DNA of 64,000 nucleotides from Chryseobacterium endalhagicum (GCF_016745235.1 NZ_JAELVM010000003.1:434001-498000), one strand, 5' to 3'; counted from the first letter of the stretch, positions 51,682-60,368 are shown. Notes: generated by a model not told the origin, from the letters alone. Made by a program: numbers and translations.

Positions 51682-53025
51682 ATGGATGATTTTATTGCAG
51701 CCCGTGCGCAGATGGCTCTGTCGCTGGGTTTTCATATCATTTTCGCATGTGTGGGAATGGTAATGCCCTTCCTGATGGCCTTCGCCCACTGGAAATACCT
51801 TAAAACCAACAATGAAATATACAAGGGCCTTACAAAAGCCTGGAGCAAGGGAGTTGCCATCCTTTTTGCCACAGGTGCCGTTTCAGGAACCATGCTTTCT
51901 TTTGAGCTTGGGCTTCTGTGGCCGGGATTTATGAAACACGCCGGCCCCATCTTCGGAATGCCTTTTTCTCTTGAAGGAACTGCCTTTTTTATTGAAGCGA
52001 TCGCCATGGGATTCTTTTTATATGGCTGGGAAAAATTCAACAAATGGTTCCACTGGTTTTGCGGATTTCTGGTAGGTTTAAGCGGTTTGGCTTCAGGTAT
52101 ACTGGTGGTTGCCGCCAATGCATGGATGAATTCACCAACGGGTTTTGATTATATTAACGGACAGTATGTAAATATAGATCCTATTAAAGCCATGTTCAAT
52201 GATGCATGGTTTCCGCAGGCCCTTCACATGACGGTTGCTGCGTTCTGTGCTACAGGATTTGCAGTGGCTGGTGTTCATGCCTTTTTAATTATGCGGAAGA
52301 AAAATGTGGAATTCCACACCAAAGCATTCAGAATTGCGGCGGGATTTGCTTTAATCGGGGCTTTCGGAGCACCTTTAAGTGGTGATGTAGCTGCAAAATC
52401 TGTTGCAGAAAGACAGCCTATTAAACTTGCCGCGATGGAGGCTCACTTTGAAACCGAAAAAGGAGCTTCATTTGTACTGGGAGGTATTCCCGATGAAGAA
52501 AAAGGAGAAGTGAAATATGCTGTAAAAATCCCAAAAGTATTGAGTTTTCTGGTAAGTAATGATTTTAATTCCGAAGTAAAAGGTTTAAATGATTTCCCAA
52601 GAGATGAATGGCCTCCGGTATCCGTTGTTCACTATGCTTTCCAGATTATGATTTTCTTTGGAGTGGTGATGATCTGTATTGGAGCTGTTTACCTGTATGC
52701 TTTCTTTTTCAAAAAGGAGTGGCTGAACAAAAACTGGCTTTTAAAAACATTCCTGATCGCGACTCCTTTCGGATATATTGCCCTGGAAGCCGGATGGACA
52801 GTTACAGAAGTGGGAAGACAGCCCTGGATCATCTACGGAATCATGAGAACGGTAGACGCAGTGACGCCGATGCCGGGAATCCAGTATTCTTTCTACTTTT
52901 TCACCGCTATCTTCGTTTCATTATCCCTGATTCTGATTTTCCTTCTGAGAAGACAGATCCAGATGGTACCGAGACTTTACGACCCTACCGATGCTCAGTT
53001 TAACGATAAAAACAAAAAATCATGA
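51682..53025 (+). CDS. cydA: cytochrome bd ubiquinol oxidase subunit I
   Basis: CydA is the heme-bearing subunit of the bd-type terminal oxidase in the inner membrane. The first helix reads MDDFIAARAQMALSLGFHIIFA and aligns with the family N-terminus, so I place the start at 51682; an ATG at 51649 would add 11 residues. Key segments are HAGPIFGMPFSLEGTAFF, VVAANAWMNSPTGF, and GRQPWIIYGIMRT near the C-terminus. The quinol loop lacks the long E. coli insertion, so this is the short-Q-loop form found in cyanide-insensitive oxidases. It overlaps cydB by four bases (ATGA). Confidence 0.95.
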   Translation: MDDFIAARAQMALSLGFHIIFACVGMVMPFLMAFAHWKYLKTNNEIYKGLTKAWSKGVAILFATGAVSGTMLSFELGLLWPGFMKHAGPIFGMPFSLEGTAFFIEAIAMGFFLYGWEKFNKWFHWFCGFLVGLSGLASGILVVAANAWMNSPTGFDYINGQYVNIDPIKAMFNDAWFPQALHMTVAAFCATGFAVAGVHAFLIMRKKNVEFHTKAFRIAAGFALIGAFGAPLSGDVAAKSVAERQPIKLAAMEAHFETEKGASFVLGGIPDEEKGEVKYAVKIPKVLSFLVSNDFNSEVKGLNDFPRDEWPPVSVVHYAFQIMIFFGVVMICIGAVYLYAFFFKKEWLNKNWLLKTFLIATPFGYIALEAGWTVTEVGRQPWIIYGIMRTVDAVTPMPGIQYSFYFFTAIFVSLSLILIFLLRRQIQMVPRLYDPTDAQFNDKNKKS

Positions 53026-54026
53026 TTTACGTTGTTATAGGTTTTCTATGGCTCTCTATCTGTCTTTATATTATTTTGGGCGGTGCTGATTTCGGAGCCG
53101 GAATTGTTGAGCTTTTCACCCATAAAAAGGCTCGTCACAAAACAAAAGAGATCATGTATGAATCTATTGCGCCCGTATGGGAAGCCAATCATATGTGGCT
53201 GATTATTGCGATTGTAATTCTTTTTGTAGGATTTCCTGAAATTTACACCACGATGTCTACCTACCTTCATATTCCTTTGGTTTTAATGCTTTTAGGAATT
53301 ATTGCGAGGGGAACAGCCTTTACATTCAGGCATTATGATGCGGTGAAAGACAACTGGCAGGTGCTATATACTCAGGTATTTTACTATGCAAGCCTGTTAA
53401 CGCCGTTTTTCCTCGGATTGATTGCGGCTGCAACGGTTTCGCATTCCATCAATCCTGATGCAACAGGTTTTTTAGACTTATATATTTTCAGCTGGCTGAA
53501 CTGGTTCGGCGTTTCCGTAGGCCTTTTTACAGTAGCACTTTGCGCTTATCTGGCGTCTATCTTTTCATTAAGGGAAACCCGTGACAAAATGGATCTTACC
53601 CTCATGATCAAAAAATCCAGACAGACGATGGTTTTTGTTGTGATCACTGGAATATTGGTGTTTTTGACAGCTTACATTTCTGATATTCCTCTTGTGATGT
53701 GGGTATTTTCAAAACCATTAGGAATCATGGCGATTTCCTTTGCCACTGTGGCTTTAGGACTTATCCTCCGCTCCCTTCATCAGCGAAAACTACTTCCTGT
53801 ACGGGCATTAGCCGGTTTCCAGATCGTGATGATCCTGATTGCAGCTACCTATCAGCATAATCCCGATATTATCCTGCTTGGAAACGGACAGCATCTTTCA
53901 TTACTGGAACATATGGCTCCGCCAAAAACCATTGCAGCTCTGGGCTGGGCACTGATGCTGGGTTCGTTGTTTATCCTGCCGTTTTTGTTTTATCTGATGG
54001 CTTCATTCAGTAAGCTGAGAAAGTAA
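53022..54026 (+). CDS. cydB: cytochrome bd ubiquinol oxidase subunit II
   Basis: CydB (334 residues) is the second integral subunit of the bd oxidase, with about eight membrane helices. It begins VIGFLWLSICLYIILGGADFGAGIVELF, with the conserved GGADFGAG, followed by IAPVWEANHMWLI and ARGTAFTFRHYD. Its ATG overlaps the cydA stop, giving a coupled pair. There is no cydX-like small ORF that I can identify after it. A shared bidirectional terminator ends it. Confidence 0.96.
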   Translation: MIYVVIGFLWLSICLYIILGGADFGAGIVELFTHKKARHKTKEIMYESIAPVWEANHMWLIIAIVILFVGFPEIYTTMSTYLHIPLVLMLLGIIARGTAFTFRHYDAVKDNWQVLYTQVFYYASLLTPFFLGLIAAATVSHSINPDATGFLDLYIFSWLNWFGVSVGLFTVALCAYLASIFSLRETRDKMDLTLMIKKSRQTMVFVVITGILVFLTAYISDIPLVMWVFSKPLGIMAISFATVALGLILRSLHQRKLLPVRALAGFQIVMILIAATYQHNPDIILLGNGQHLSLLEHMAPPKTIAALGWALMLGSLFILPFLFYLMASFSKLRK

Positions 54027-54050
54027 AACTGACAAAGAAATAAAAAAAAT

Positions 54051-54084
54051 AAACCGGTACAGAATAGCTCTGTACCGGTTTTTA
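54051..54084. terminator. bidirectional terminator of cydAB and lysS
   Basis: AAACCGGTACAGA pairs perfectly with TCTGTACCGGTTT around five bases. T-rich tracts flank both sides. Confidence 0.93.
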
Positions 54085-54101
54085 TTTATTTTAAAGTAAG
54101 C

Positions 54102-55796
54102 TTACGCGAGTTTCATCAAAAGAATCTCATCAATCTTCTCCACTTTCACCAGATTATTCTTCGTTAAAGTTTTAGAAGCTTTATCCCACTTCTTGCCGGA
54201 AAGCTGGCTTTGCTGTTTCACATCATTTAATGGAAGCTGTTCTCCTGATTTTAAAATTTCAAGGATCACTTTTTCATCTTCGCCCAGTTCAATCTGAGGA
54301 ACCGTTTTTTCCGGTCTCATCTGAGGGAAGAATAATACTTCCTGAATGGATGCATTGTTCGTAAGGAACATAATCAGTCTGTCCATTCCAATTCCTAATC
54401 CGGAAGTTGGAGGCATACCATATTCCAATGCTCTCAGGAAGTCCTGATCGATGAACATCGCTTCATCATCTCCTCTTTCGGATAAAGCCATTTGGGATTC
54501 GAAACGCTCTCTCTGATCAATAGGGTCATTCAGCTCGGAATAGGCATTGGCAATTTCTTTTCCGCAAACCATTAATTCAAAACGCTCCGTTAAGCCTTCT
54601 TTGCTTCTGTGTTTCTTTGTCAATGGAGACATTTCAATAGGATAATCTGTAATGAAAGTCGGCTGAATGAAGTTTCCTTCACACTTTTCACCGAAGATCT
54701 CATCAATTAATTTTCCTTTCCCCATCGTTTCATTCACATCAATTCCGATAGATTTGGCAAAATCAAACAATTCCTCTTCAGTTTTTCCGGTGATATCGAA
54801 ACCTGTATATTTTTGGATGGCTTCTGTCATAGAGACTCTTGGATAAGGAGCTTTCCAGTTGATTGTATGTTCCCCGAAAGTAGATTCCGCACTTCCGTTC
54901 ACCTGTGTAGCGCAGAATTCAAGAAGTTTTTCCGTGAAATCCATCATCCAGTTGTAGTCTTTATAAGCTACATAAATCTCCATTGCTGTAAATTCAGGAT
55001 TATGGGTTCTGTCCATTCCTTCATTTCTGAAGTTTTTAGAGAACTCATAAACTCCGTCAAAACCACCAACGATCAGTCTTTTCAGATATAATTCGTTCGC
55101 AATTCTTAAATATAAAGGAATATCTAAAGCATTGTGGTGCGTGATAAACGGTTTTGCCGCCGCTCCTCCTGGAATTGACTGCAGAATCGGTGTTTCTACC
55201 TCAAAATATCCGGCATCGTTGAAGAAAGTTCTCATCGCATTGAACATTTTTGTTCTTTTTACGAAGATTTCTTTCACCTGCGGATTAACCGTTAAATCTA
55301 CATAACGCTGTCTGTATCTCAGTTCAGGATCGGTAAATCCGTCGTGTACCACTCCATTTTCATCAGTTTTAGCCTGAGGAAGCGGACGAAGCGCTTTGGT
55401 AAGCAGCGTAAAGTTCTTTACTAAAATGGTCATTTCCCCTACCTGAGTAGTGAATAAAGTCCCTTCAATACCGATAATATCACCGATGTCCAAAAGGTGC
55501 TTATATACTTCATTGTATAATTCTTTATCTTCACCCGGACAGATCTCATCCCTGTTAAAATAAACCTGGATTTTACCCTTAGAATCCTGCAATTCTGCAA
55601 AAGAAGCCTTCCCCTGAATTCTGCGGGACATCAATCTACCAGCGATCTTCACCTGTTTATTCTCAGAAAAATCCTGTTTTATAGATTCTGTAGTATCTGT
55701 AATGGTATACTCCTCCGCCGGGAATGCATTAATTCCCATTTCAGTAAGCTTGTTCAGCTTTTCTCTTCTAATGATTTCTTGTTCTGATAATTGCAT
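54102..55796 (-). CDS. lysS: lysyl-tRNA synthetase, class II, with a C-terminal extension
   Basis: LysS (564 residues) charges tRNA-Lys. The anticodon-binding OB fold is at about 60-150 (KIAGRLMSRRIQGKASFAELQD). The class II catalytic core has motif 2 FSKNFRNEGMDRTHNPEF and motif 3 SGLGIGMDRLIMFL (about 470-483), ending FFPQMRPEK. About 65 residues follow that E. coli LysS does not have: ELGEDEKVILEILKSG, then LPLNDVKQQSQLSGKKWDKA and a strand pair, resembling a winged-helix fold. A -7 element lies 22 bases upstream. Confidence 0.97.
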   Translation of the reverse strand: MQLSEQEIIRREKLNKLTEMGINAFPAEEYTITDTTESIKQDFSENKQVKIAGRLMSRRIQGKASFAELQDSKGKIQVYFNRDEICPGEDKELYNEVYKHLLDIGDIIGIEGTLFTTQVGEMTILVKNFTLLTKALRPLPQAKTDENGVVHDGFTDPELRYRQRYVDLTVNPQVKEIFVKRTKMFNAMRTFFNDAGYFEVETPILQSIPGGAAAKPFITHHNALDIPLYLRIANELYLKRLIVGGFDGVYEFSKNFRNEGMDRTHNPEFTAMEIYVAYKDYNWMMDFTEKLLEFCATQVNGSAESTFGEHTINWKAPYPRVSMTEAIQKYTGFDITGKTEEELFDFAKSIGIDVNETMGKGKLIDEIFGEKCEGNFIQPTFITDYPIEMSPLTKKHRSKEGLTERFELMVCGKEIANAYSELNDPIDQRERFESQMALSERGDDEAMFIDQDFLRALEYGMPPTSGLGIGMDRLIMFLTNNASIQEVLFFPQMRPEKTVPQIELGEDEKVILEILKSGEQLPLNDVKQQSQLSGKKWDKASKTLTKNNLVKVEKIDEILLMKLA

Positions 55797-55818
55797 TTCT
55801 TATTTTTCTAAAAGCGTA

Positions 55819-55826
55819 CAAATTTA
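55819..55826 (-). promoter_or_regulatory. -7 element of lysS
   Basis: The minus strand reads TAAATTTG, 22 bases before the ATG. Confidence 0.5.
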
Positions 55827-55865
55827 GGCATTTTTGGTGAGTTGTCAATGATGATTTTTTTAATT

Positions 55866-56287
55866 GTCAATGGTCAATCGTGAATTGTCAATCGTGAATC
55901 TGCTTCGCAGGAATTTCTTATACGGATTAGATTGACCATTGACTTGCAAAGCAAAATTCACCATTCACAATGTAAAAGGTGAACCGTCAATCGTGAATCT
56001 GCTTCGCAGTGAATTTATTGTACAGACAAAAATTGACCATTGACTTGCAAAGCAAAATTCACCATTCACAATGTAAAATGTGAATCGTCAACTGTGAATC
56101 TGTTTCGCAGTGAATTTATTATACGGATTAGATTGACCATTGACTTGCAAAGCAAAATTCACCATTCACAATGTAAAAGGTGAACCGTCAATTGTGAATT
56201 AGCTTCGCAGTGAATTCATTATACGGATTAGATTGACCATTGACTTGCAAAGCAAAATTCACAATTGACAATTAACCGTTGACCTTT
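55866..56287 (-). repeat. tandem array of about four 100-base units downstream of rlmF
   Basis: The landmark ATTGACCATTGACTTGCAAA recurs at 55931, 56032, 56132 and 56232, giving a period of 100-101 bases with few differences between units. Each unit contains inverted words (GTGAAT..TGCTTCGCA and TGCAAAGCAAAATTCAC) that could form a hairpin. On the minus strand the array begins directly at the rlmF stop codon (ATT TAA AGGTCAACGG). A single related segment lies near 37420. It accounts for the whole gap between rlmF and lysS. Confidence 0.95.
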
Positions 56288-57212
56288 AAATCCAACCTCT
56301 TCTATCTTTCTCAGCAACAAAAGTCCATGCCAGCATTCTGCTGATCTTCTGCCCCTGAGCCATATCGATTGTTTTAAAATCAATTGCTTTGACCTTTTTT
56401 AAAAGTGTGGTTAATTTATACAGATTATCTTTTTTAGAGACTAAACAGGTAAACCAAAGAACCTGTGAGGAATATTGGATGCTTTCCTCAATCATTTTTG
56501 AAATAAAAGCCAGCTCACCGCCTTCACACCACAATTCCGACTGCTGGCCGCCAAAATTAAGCACCGGCTTTTTAGACTTTGAATGATTGATGTTTTTCGT
56601 TTTTCTGAGGTTTCCTTTCAGTGCAGATGCTTCGGAATCGTGAAAGGGAGGATTGCACATAGAAAAGGTAAAACGGTCTCCGGAACCTATGATATTTCTG
56701 AAAATATAATCCGGATTGGGTTGCTTTTTTAACTGAATAACCGATGATAAATCGGGATTATGATCTAAAATCCGCTGTGCATTTTCCAGAGAATCCTGAT
56801 TGATATCCGTTCCCAGCATCTTCCAGCCATAAGATCTGTGAGCAAGCAGAGGATAAACAAGATTGGCTCCTGTACCGATATCCAGACCTGATACAGAATT
56901 TCCCAAAGGAATTTTGCCCTGATGTTCAGCTAAAAGATCGGCAATATAATGCACGTAATCTGCCCGTCCCGGAATGGGCGGACATAAATTAGCATCAGGA
57001 ATATCCCAGTTTTTAATGTTATAAAAATGTAAAAGCAGGGCTTTATTGAGAAGCTTGACTGCTTTGGGAAGACTGAAATTGATCGTTGCCGTTTGATAGG
57101 CATTTACGAAAACATAGTGTTTCAGTTCTGGCACACAAGAAATAAGCTGATCAAAATCATAGGGATTCCGATGCAGATTTCTTGTGTGCAGACTGGATTT
57201 TTCGGTAGACAT
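56286..57212 (-). CDS. rlmF: 23S rRNA (adenine-1618-N6)-methyltransferase
   Basis: RlmF (308 residues) methylates A1618 in 23S rRNA. The N-terminus has the family-specific block HRNPYDFDQLISCVPEL, then NWDIPDANLCPPIPGRADYVHYIADLL (about 88-115), the SAM motif GLDIGTGANLVYPLL, and the adenine-methylase motif SMCNPPFHDS (about 185-194). The length is normal. Its ATG overlaps the stop codon of the cytochrome c gene (TAATG). There is no terminator hairpin; a 100-base repeat array starts at the stop codon. Confidence 0.95.
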   Translation of the reverse strand: MSTEKSSLHTRNLHRNPYDFDQLISCVPELKHYVFVNAYQTATINFSLPKAVKLLNKALLLHFYNIKNWDIPDANLCPPIPGRADYVHYIADLLAEHQGKIPLGNSVSGLDIGTGANLVYPLLAHRSYGWKMLGTDINQDSLENAQRILDHNPDLSSVIQLKKQPNPDYIFRNIIGSGDRFTFSMCNPPFHDSEASALKGNLRKTKNINHSKSKKPVLNFGGQQSELWCEGGELAFISKMIEESIQYSSQVLWFTCLVSKKDNLYKLTTLLKKVKAIDFKTIDMAQGQKISRMLAWTFVAEKDRRGWI

Positions 57213-57589
57213 TATTTTTGTTTCTGACTCAGAATATATTCCACCATTTTTTTTGCATCTTCTTTAGATACCTGTGGATGGGCAGCCATCGGAACACCTC
57301 CCCAAACTCCGCTTCCGCCTTCTATGATCTTGGAGGCCAGCAGTTCAATATCTTTTTCAGAATATTTTGCTGCGATCTCCTTATAAGAAGGTCCTATCAT
57401 TCTCTCATTTACGGAATGGCACCCTGAGCAGTCTAATGTTTCGATGATCTGATCACCGGAAAGATTAGCTTTTGCCGGTTCCGAAACAGCGGATGTTTCA
57501 GAAGCCAGACTAGGTACTTCCGTATTTTCTTTTTTAGAACAGGAAAGGATAAAAAATCCCGTAATTCCTGCCAAAAGCAGTTTTTTCAT
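57212..57589 (-). CDS. c-type cytochrome lipoprotein
   Basis: This is a 125-residue monoheme cytochrome c anchored as a lipoprotein (signal ending FILSC, Cys17). The heme-binding motif is CSGCH at 54-58, and the probable distal Met is in GVPMAAHPQ (about 101). KMIGPSYKEIAAKY-type sequence (here RMIGPSYKEIAAKY) is typical of class I c551/c552-like cytochromes. It should act in periplasmic electron transfer. It overlaps both neighbours by one base and is translationally coupled to the lipoprotein upstream and rlmF downstream. Confidence 0.92.
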   Translation of the reverse strand: MKKLLLAGITGFFILSCSKKENTEVPSLASETSAVSEPAKANLSGDQIIETLDCSGCHSVNERMIGPSYKEIAAKYSEKDIELLASKIIEGGSGVWGGVPMAAHPQVSKEDAKKMVEYILSQKQK

Positions 57590-57807
57590 TATTTTTTTGC
57601 TGCAGTAGAATCTGTTTTAGCAGCTTCAGGAGCTGGTGTTGCAGGAGTCGCCGCTGGAGCAGGAGTTTTGGCAGTAGAATCTACTACTGTTGCAGCTTCA
57701 GGTTCCGGCAGCATTGTGTTGCTGTCTTGTAATTGGTGATCCGGCTTCTTAGAACAGTTTACCACGAATAAACTTCCAACGAATGCAATTGCTAATACTT
57801 TTTTCAT
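57589..57807 (-). CDS. small Ala/Pro-rich lipoprotein
   Basis: This is a 72-residue lipoprotein with a signal MKKVLAIAFVGSLFVVNC (Cys18) and a low-complexity tail of Ala, Pro, Thr and Glu (PAPAATPATPAPEAAK). I chose the start at 57807: the longer open frame from 57861 contains the -7 element at 57830-57837 and would bury the signal peptide. It is the first gene of the operon with the cytochrome c and rlmF. It may be a spacer or partner for the cytochrome; there is no recognised domain. Confidence 0.75.
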   Translation of the reverse strand: MKKVLAIAFVGSLFVVNCSKKPDHQLQDSNTMLPEPEAATVVDSTAKTPAPAATPATPAPEAAKTDSTAAKK

Positions 57808-57829
57808 TATTTTTTCTATAAAATTTAGA

Positions 57830-57837
57830 CAAAAATA
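57830..57837 (-). promoter_or_regulatory. -7 element of the lipoprotein-cytochrome c-rlmF operon
   Basis: The minus strand reads TATTTTTG, 22 bases before the start codon. Confidence 0.5.
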
Positions 57838-57946
57838 TAAAAAATAAGCTTTTAAACTCATGACTTATCTCCACATTGCTCATATTTTTCAGGAAATTTA
57901 ATGATTATATGATAGGTATATGTGCTGAAAATTCTAAATTTAACCT

Positions 57947-58591
57947 ATGATTTTTATCTCCAAAATTCTGTTTTTCACCAGTCATCATGGTTTTTACACA
58001 GTGATTATTTTGCTTGTATTCTTTGTTCTGCTCTCGTGGGTCACAAAAAAGGCATGGCTTCTGGCCCCAATTCTTCCTCTGGCCATTCTGAACGGTTTTG
58101 CAGGACAGTACCTGAATGCCTGGTTTTTAAACCGATATGGTGTGGAAAGTACGGCGGTCATTACTTCTGATGTACAGACCAATTCAACGCTGAATGACAT
58201 GTACATTCATGATTATGAAGCCATTGTAAAGAAACAGGACGGAAAATATGTTTCCACTTATTTCTCAACAACCAGTGCTGCGATCTACCCTATTGAAAAT
58301 GCCATCAGAATTCCGGGAATGGAACAGCATTTTCCGGTAAAATATATTCCGGGATACGAGAAAAACATTGTGATTCTTTATTATAAGTCTGAAGAAGGAA
58401 ACGCGCTTCTGCAGTATGAAAAAATGGCTCCGGTGAATTCTGCAAAAATCAAATATGAGGCAGACAGAACGAATAAAGAATTTATTGAAGAATATATTTC
58501 GGCCTTGGAGGAATACGTAAAATCCTACAATAATGAAGAATACAAAATAAAAATTGAAGAATTAAAAAAGGAGCTGAAAGAGCTTCAGTAA
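57947..58591 (+). CDS. membrane protein of unknown function
   Basis: I do not recognise this 214-residue protein. Two hydrophobic segments at the N-terminus (about 17-35 and 40-60) are followed by a beta-rich soluble part (SVTAVITSDVQTN-like stretch at about 67-150, with YVSTYFSTTSAAIYP). A highly charged helical tail (about 165-214, KIKIEELKKELKEL) could be a coiled coil. It is a single gene before the trp leader; no functional clue comes from its neighbours. Confidence 0.7.
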   Translation: MIFISKILFFTSHHGFYTVIILLVFFVLLSWVTKKAWLLAPILPLAILNGFAGQYLNAWFLNRYGVESTAVITSDVQTNSTLNDMYIHDYEAIVKKQDGKYVSTYFSTTSAAIYPIENAIRIPGMEQHFPVKYIPGYEKNIVILYYKSEEGNALLQYEKMAPVNSAKIKYEADRTNKEFIEEYISALEEYVKSYNNEEYKIKIEELKKELKELQ

Positions 58592-58629
58592 AGGATTCCA
58601 ATATTAAATTTTTTATTTTCTGTCTTTTT

Positions 58630-58663
58630 TTTGTTTTTGTATTAAAAAAAATTTCTACATTTG
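58630..58663 (+). promoter_or_regulatory. promoter of the trp operon
   Basis: TTTG (58630-58633) and TACATTTG (58656-58663) are 22 bases apart. Transcription should begin about 58670, just before the leader peptide ATG at 58677. Confidence 0.65.
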
Positions 58664-58676
58664 TCCCATGTTAAAT

Positions 58677-58745
58677 ATGAGCAACAATAATTGGTGGTGG
58701 CTTTCAAACTCTTCGTCGGGTCTGGAGGTATTATCATGTTGCTAA
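58677..58745 (+). CDS. trpL: trp operon leader peptide
   Basis: This is a short ORF of 22 codons, MSNNNWWWLSNSSSGLEVLSCC, containing three consecutive Trp codons (58692-58700). An upstream in-frame ATG at 58668 would add three residues but coincides with the expected transcript start. It lies just after the trp promoter and before an intrinsic terminator, the standard layout of Trp-codon attenuation: ribosome stalling at the TGG codons when charged tRNA-Trp is scarce should prevent the terminator. Confidence 0.9.
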   Translation: MSNNNWWWLSNSSSGLEVLSCC

Positions 58746-58780
58746 AAGTATAGCAGAAGTAATTAAAATACACAATATAT

Positions 58781-58813
58781 AGGCTTTGACGGATTCCGTT
58801 GAAGCCTTTTTTT
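58781..58813 (+). terminator. trp attenuator
   Basis: GGCTTTGACGG pairs with CCGTTGAAGCC (two G-U pairs) around three bases, then seven T residues follow. TTCGTC in the leader (58712-58717) can pair with GACGGA in the 5' arm, a possible antiterminator of six base pairs. The terminator lies upstream of the trpE start at 58844. Confidence 0.88.
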
Positions 58814-58843
58814 ATTAGTCCAAAACAAAAAAATACAAGTCAG

Positions 58844-60268
58844 ATGACCACTCAAAAAATAACAATTAAAACCGATTCCAAGAAAACGCTGGGAGACCTT
58901 TATACTCCTATGAATATTTATCTTCAGATCAGAGACCGTTTCAGGGATACCATTCTTCTGGAAAGCTCGGATTCCAAGAATATTGACAATAATTTTTCAT
59001 TTATTGCGGTAAATGCTGTGGCAGGAATTGAAGTGAAGAACCTTAGTGAATTTGAAATCAAGCTTCCGGGTTCAGATCCTGTGAAACAATTGATCGGCGA
59101 ACGCAATATCACTGATATTTTTGATGAATTCCAAAGCGTTTTTGAATGTGAGACTACGCATGATCCTATTGAGCAGACTGCTCAGAGCCTTTTTGGATAC
59201 ACGAGTTTTGAAGCTGTACAGTTCTTTGAAGACATCAGTTTAAAACCGCAAAGTCCGGAGGTAGAAATTCCCATCCTACGCTACAGACTGTATCAGTACG
59301 TAATTGCGATCAATCATTACAATGACGAAATGCATATCATCGAAAACCGTATTCCCGGTTTGAAATCTGAGCTTTATCTTCTGGAAAACCTCATCAGAAA
59401 CCAGAATACGCCAGTCTATCCTTTTGAAAAAACAGGTTACGAAACTTCTAACCTTACCGATGAAGAATATATCGAGCTGGTAAAAACAGCCCAGAAACAC
59501 TGCATGAGAGGGGATGTTTTCCAACTGGTTCTGAGCAGAAGGTTTGAACAGAAGTTCAAAGGTGATGAATTCAATGTCTACCGCGCACTTAGGAATATCA
59601 ACCCTTCCCCGTATCTTTTCTTTTTCGATTACGGGAATTATAAATTATTTGGTTCCAGTCCGGAAAGCCAGCTGATCATCAAGGATCATAAAGCAATTAT
59701 CCACCCTATTGCCGGGACCTTCAAAAGAACAGGACATCTTGAAACCGATCTTGAATCTATTGAAGCGTTAAAAAATGATCCGAAAGAAAATGCAGAACAC
59801 ACCATGCTGGTAGATTTAGCCAGAAATGACCTTGGCAAGCTCGGAAAAAATGTAACTGTTACAAAACTGAAAGAGATCCAGCTTTTTTCCCACGTGATCC
59901 ATATGGTAAGTGAAGTGACCGCTGATCTTCCTGAAAACATCAATCCTCTGGATATGGTTTCCGCAACGTTTCCCCAGGGTACTTTAAGCGGTGCTCCAAA
60001 ACATAAAGCATTACAGCTTATTGATCAGTATGAAAAAGATTCCCGTGGGTACTACGGCGGCTGTATTGGCATGATCGGGTTAAACGGAACCTGCAATCAG
60101 GCGATTATGATCCGTACTTTCTTAAGCAGAAACAATACCCTTTATTATCAGGCCGGAGCCGGATTGGTTGCAAAATCCGTTCCTGAAAATGAACTTCAGG
60201 AAGTGAATAACAAATTGAATGCTTTGAAAAAAGCGGTAGATAAAGCGGGGAAAATAGTGATGAGTTAA
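58844..60268 (+). CDS. trpE: anthranilate synthase component I
   Basis: TrpE (474 residues) makes anthranilate from chorismate with ammonia from TrpG. The N-terminal part contains the LLESSDSK tryptophan-binding motif (ESS, about 35-38). The chorismate-binding domain has RGDVFQLVLSRRFEQ, PSPYLFFFDYG, FGSSPESQL, PIAGTFKRTGH, ENAEHTMLVDLARNDLGK, and TFPQGTLSGAPKHKAL near the end. I chose the start at 58844: an open frame from 58799 would begin inside the attenuator. The last codons and 3' flank repeat a GTGATGAGT word. Confidence 0.97.
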   Translation: MTTQKITIKTDSKKTLGDLYTPMNIYLQIRDRFRDTILLESSDSKNIDNNFSFIAVNAVAGIEVKNLSEFEIKLPGSDPVKQLIGERNITDIFDEFQSVFECETTHDPIEQTAQSLFGYTSFEAVQFFEDISLKPQSPEVEIPILRYRLYQYVIAINHYNDEMHIIENRIPGLKSELYLLENLIRNQNTPVYPFEKTGYETSNLTDEEYIELVKTAQKHCMRGDVFQLVLSRRFEQKFKGDEFNVYRALRNINPSPYLFFFDYGNYKLFGSSPESQLIIKDHKAIIHPIAGTFKRTGHLETDLESIEALKNDPKENAEHTMLVDLARNDLGKLGKNVTVTKLKEIQLFSHVIHMVSEVTADLPENINPLDMVSATFPQGTLSGAPKHKALQLIDQYEKDSRGYYGGCIGMIGLNGTCNQAIMIRTFLSRNNTLYYQAGAGLVAKSVPENELQEVNNKLNALKKAVDKAGKIVMS

Positions 60269-60368
60269 AAGTGATGAGTGATAAATTAACAATAACCAAC
60301 AACTGACAACCAGCAACCAGCAACAAAAAACTAATAATCAGCAATTCAAACAACTAAAAAAACAAAAA
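60259..60368 (+). repeat. trpE-trpG gap with short repeated words
   Basis: GTGATGAGT at the trpE stop codon is repeated right after it (TAAAAGTGATGAGTGATAA), and CAACCAGCAACCAGCAAC follows. The words resemble those in other repeat regions, here in antisense for the GTTGCTGG type. Confidence 0.6.

Noticed and set aside
55866..56287. CRISPR array
   Set aside because: The whole 100-base unit is conserved. There are no short repeats with unique spacers and no cas genes.
58799..58843. Longer N-terminus for TrpE starting at 58799
   Set aside because: That start lies in the attenuator hairpin. The ATG at 58844 gives the normal TrpE N-terminus.
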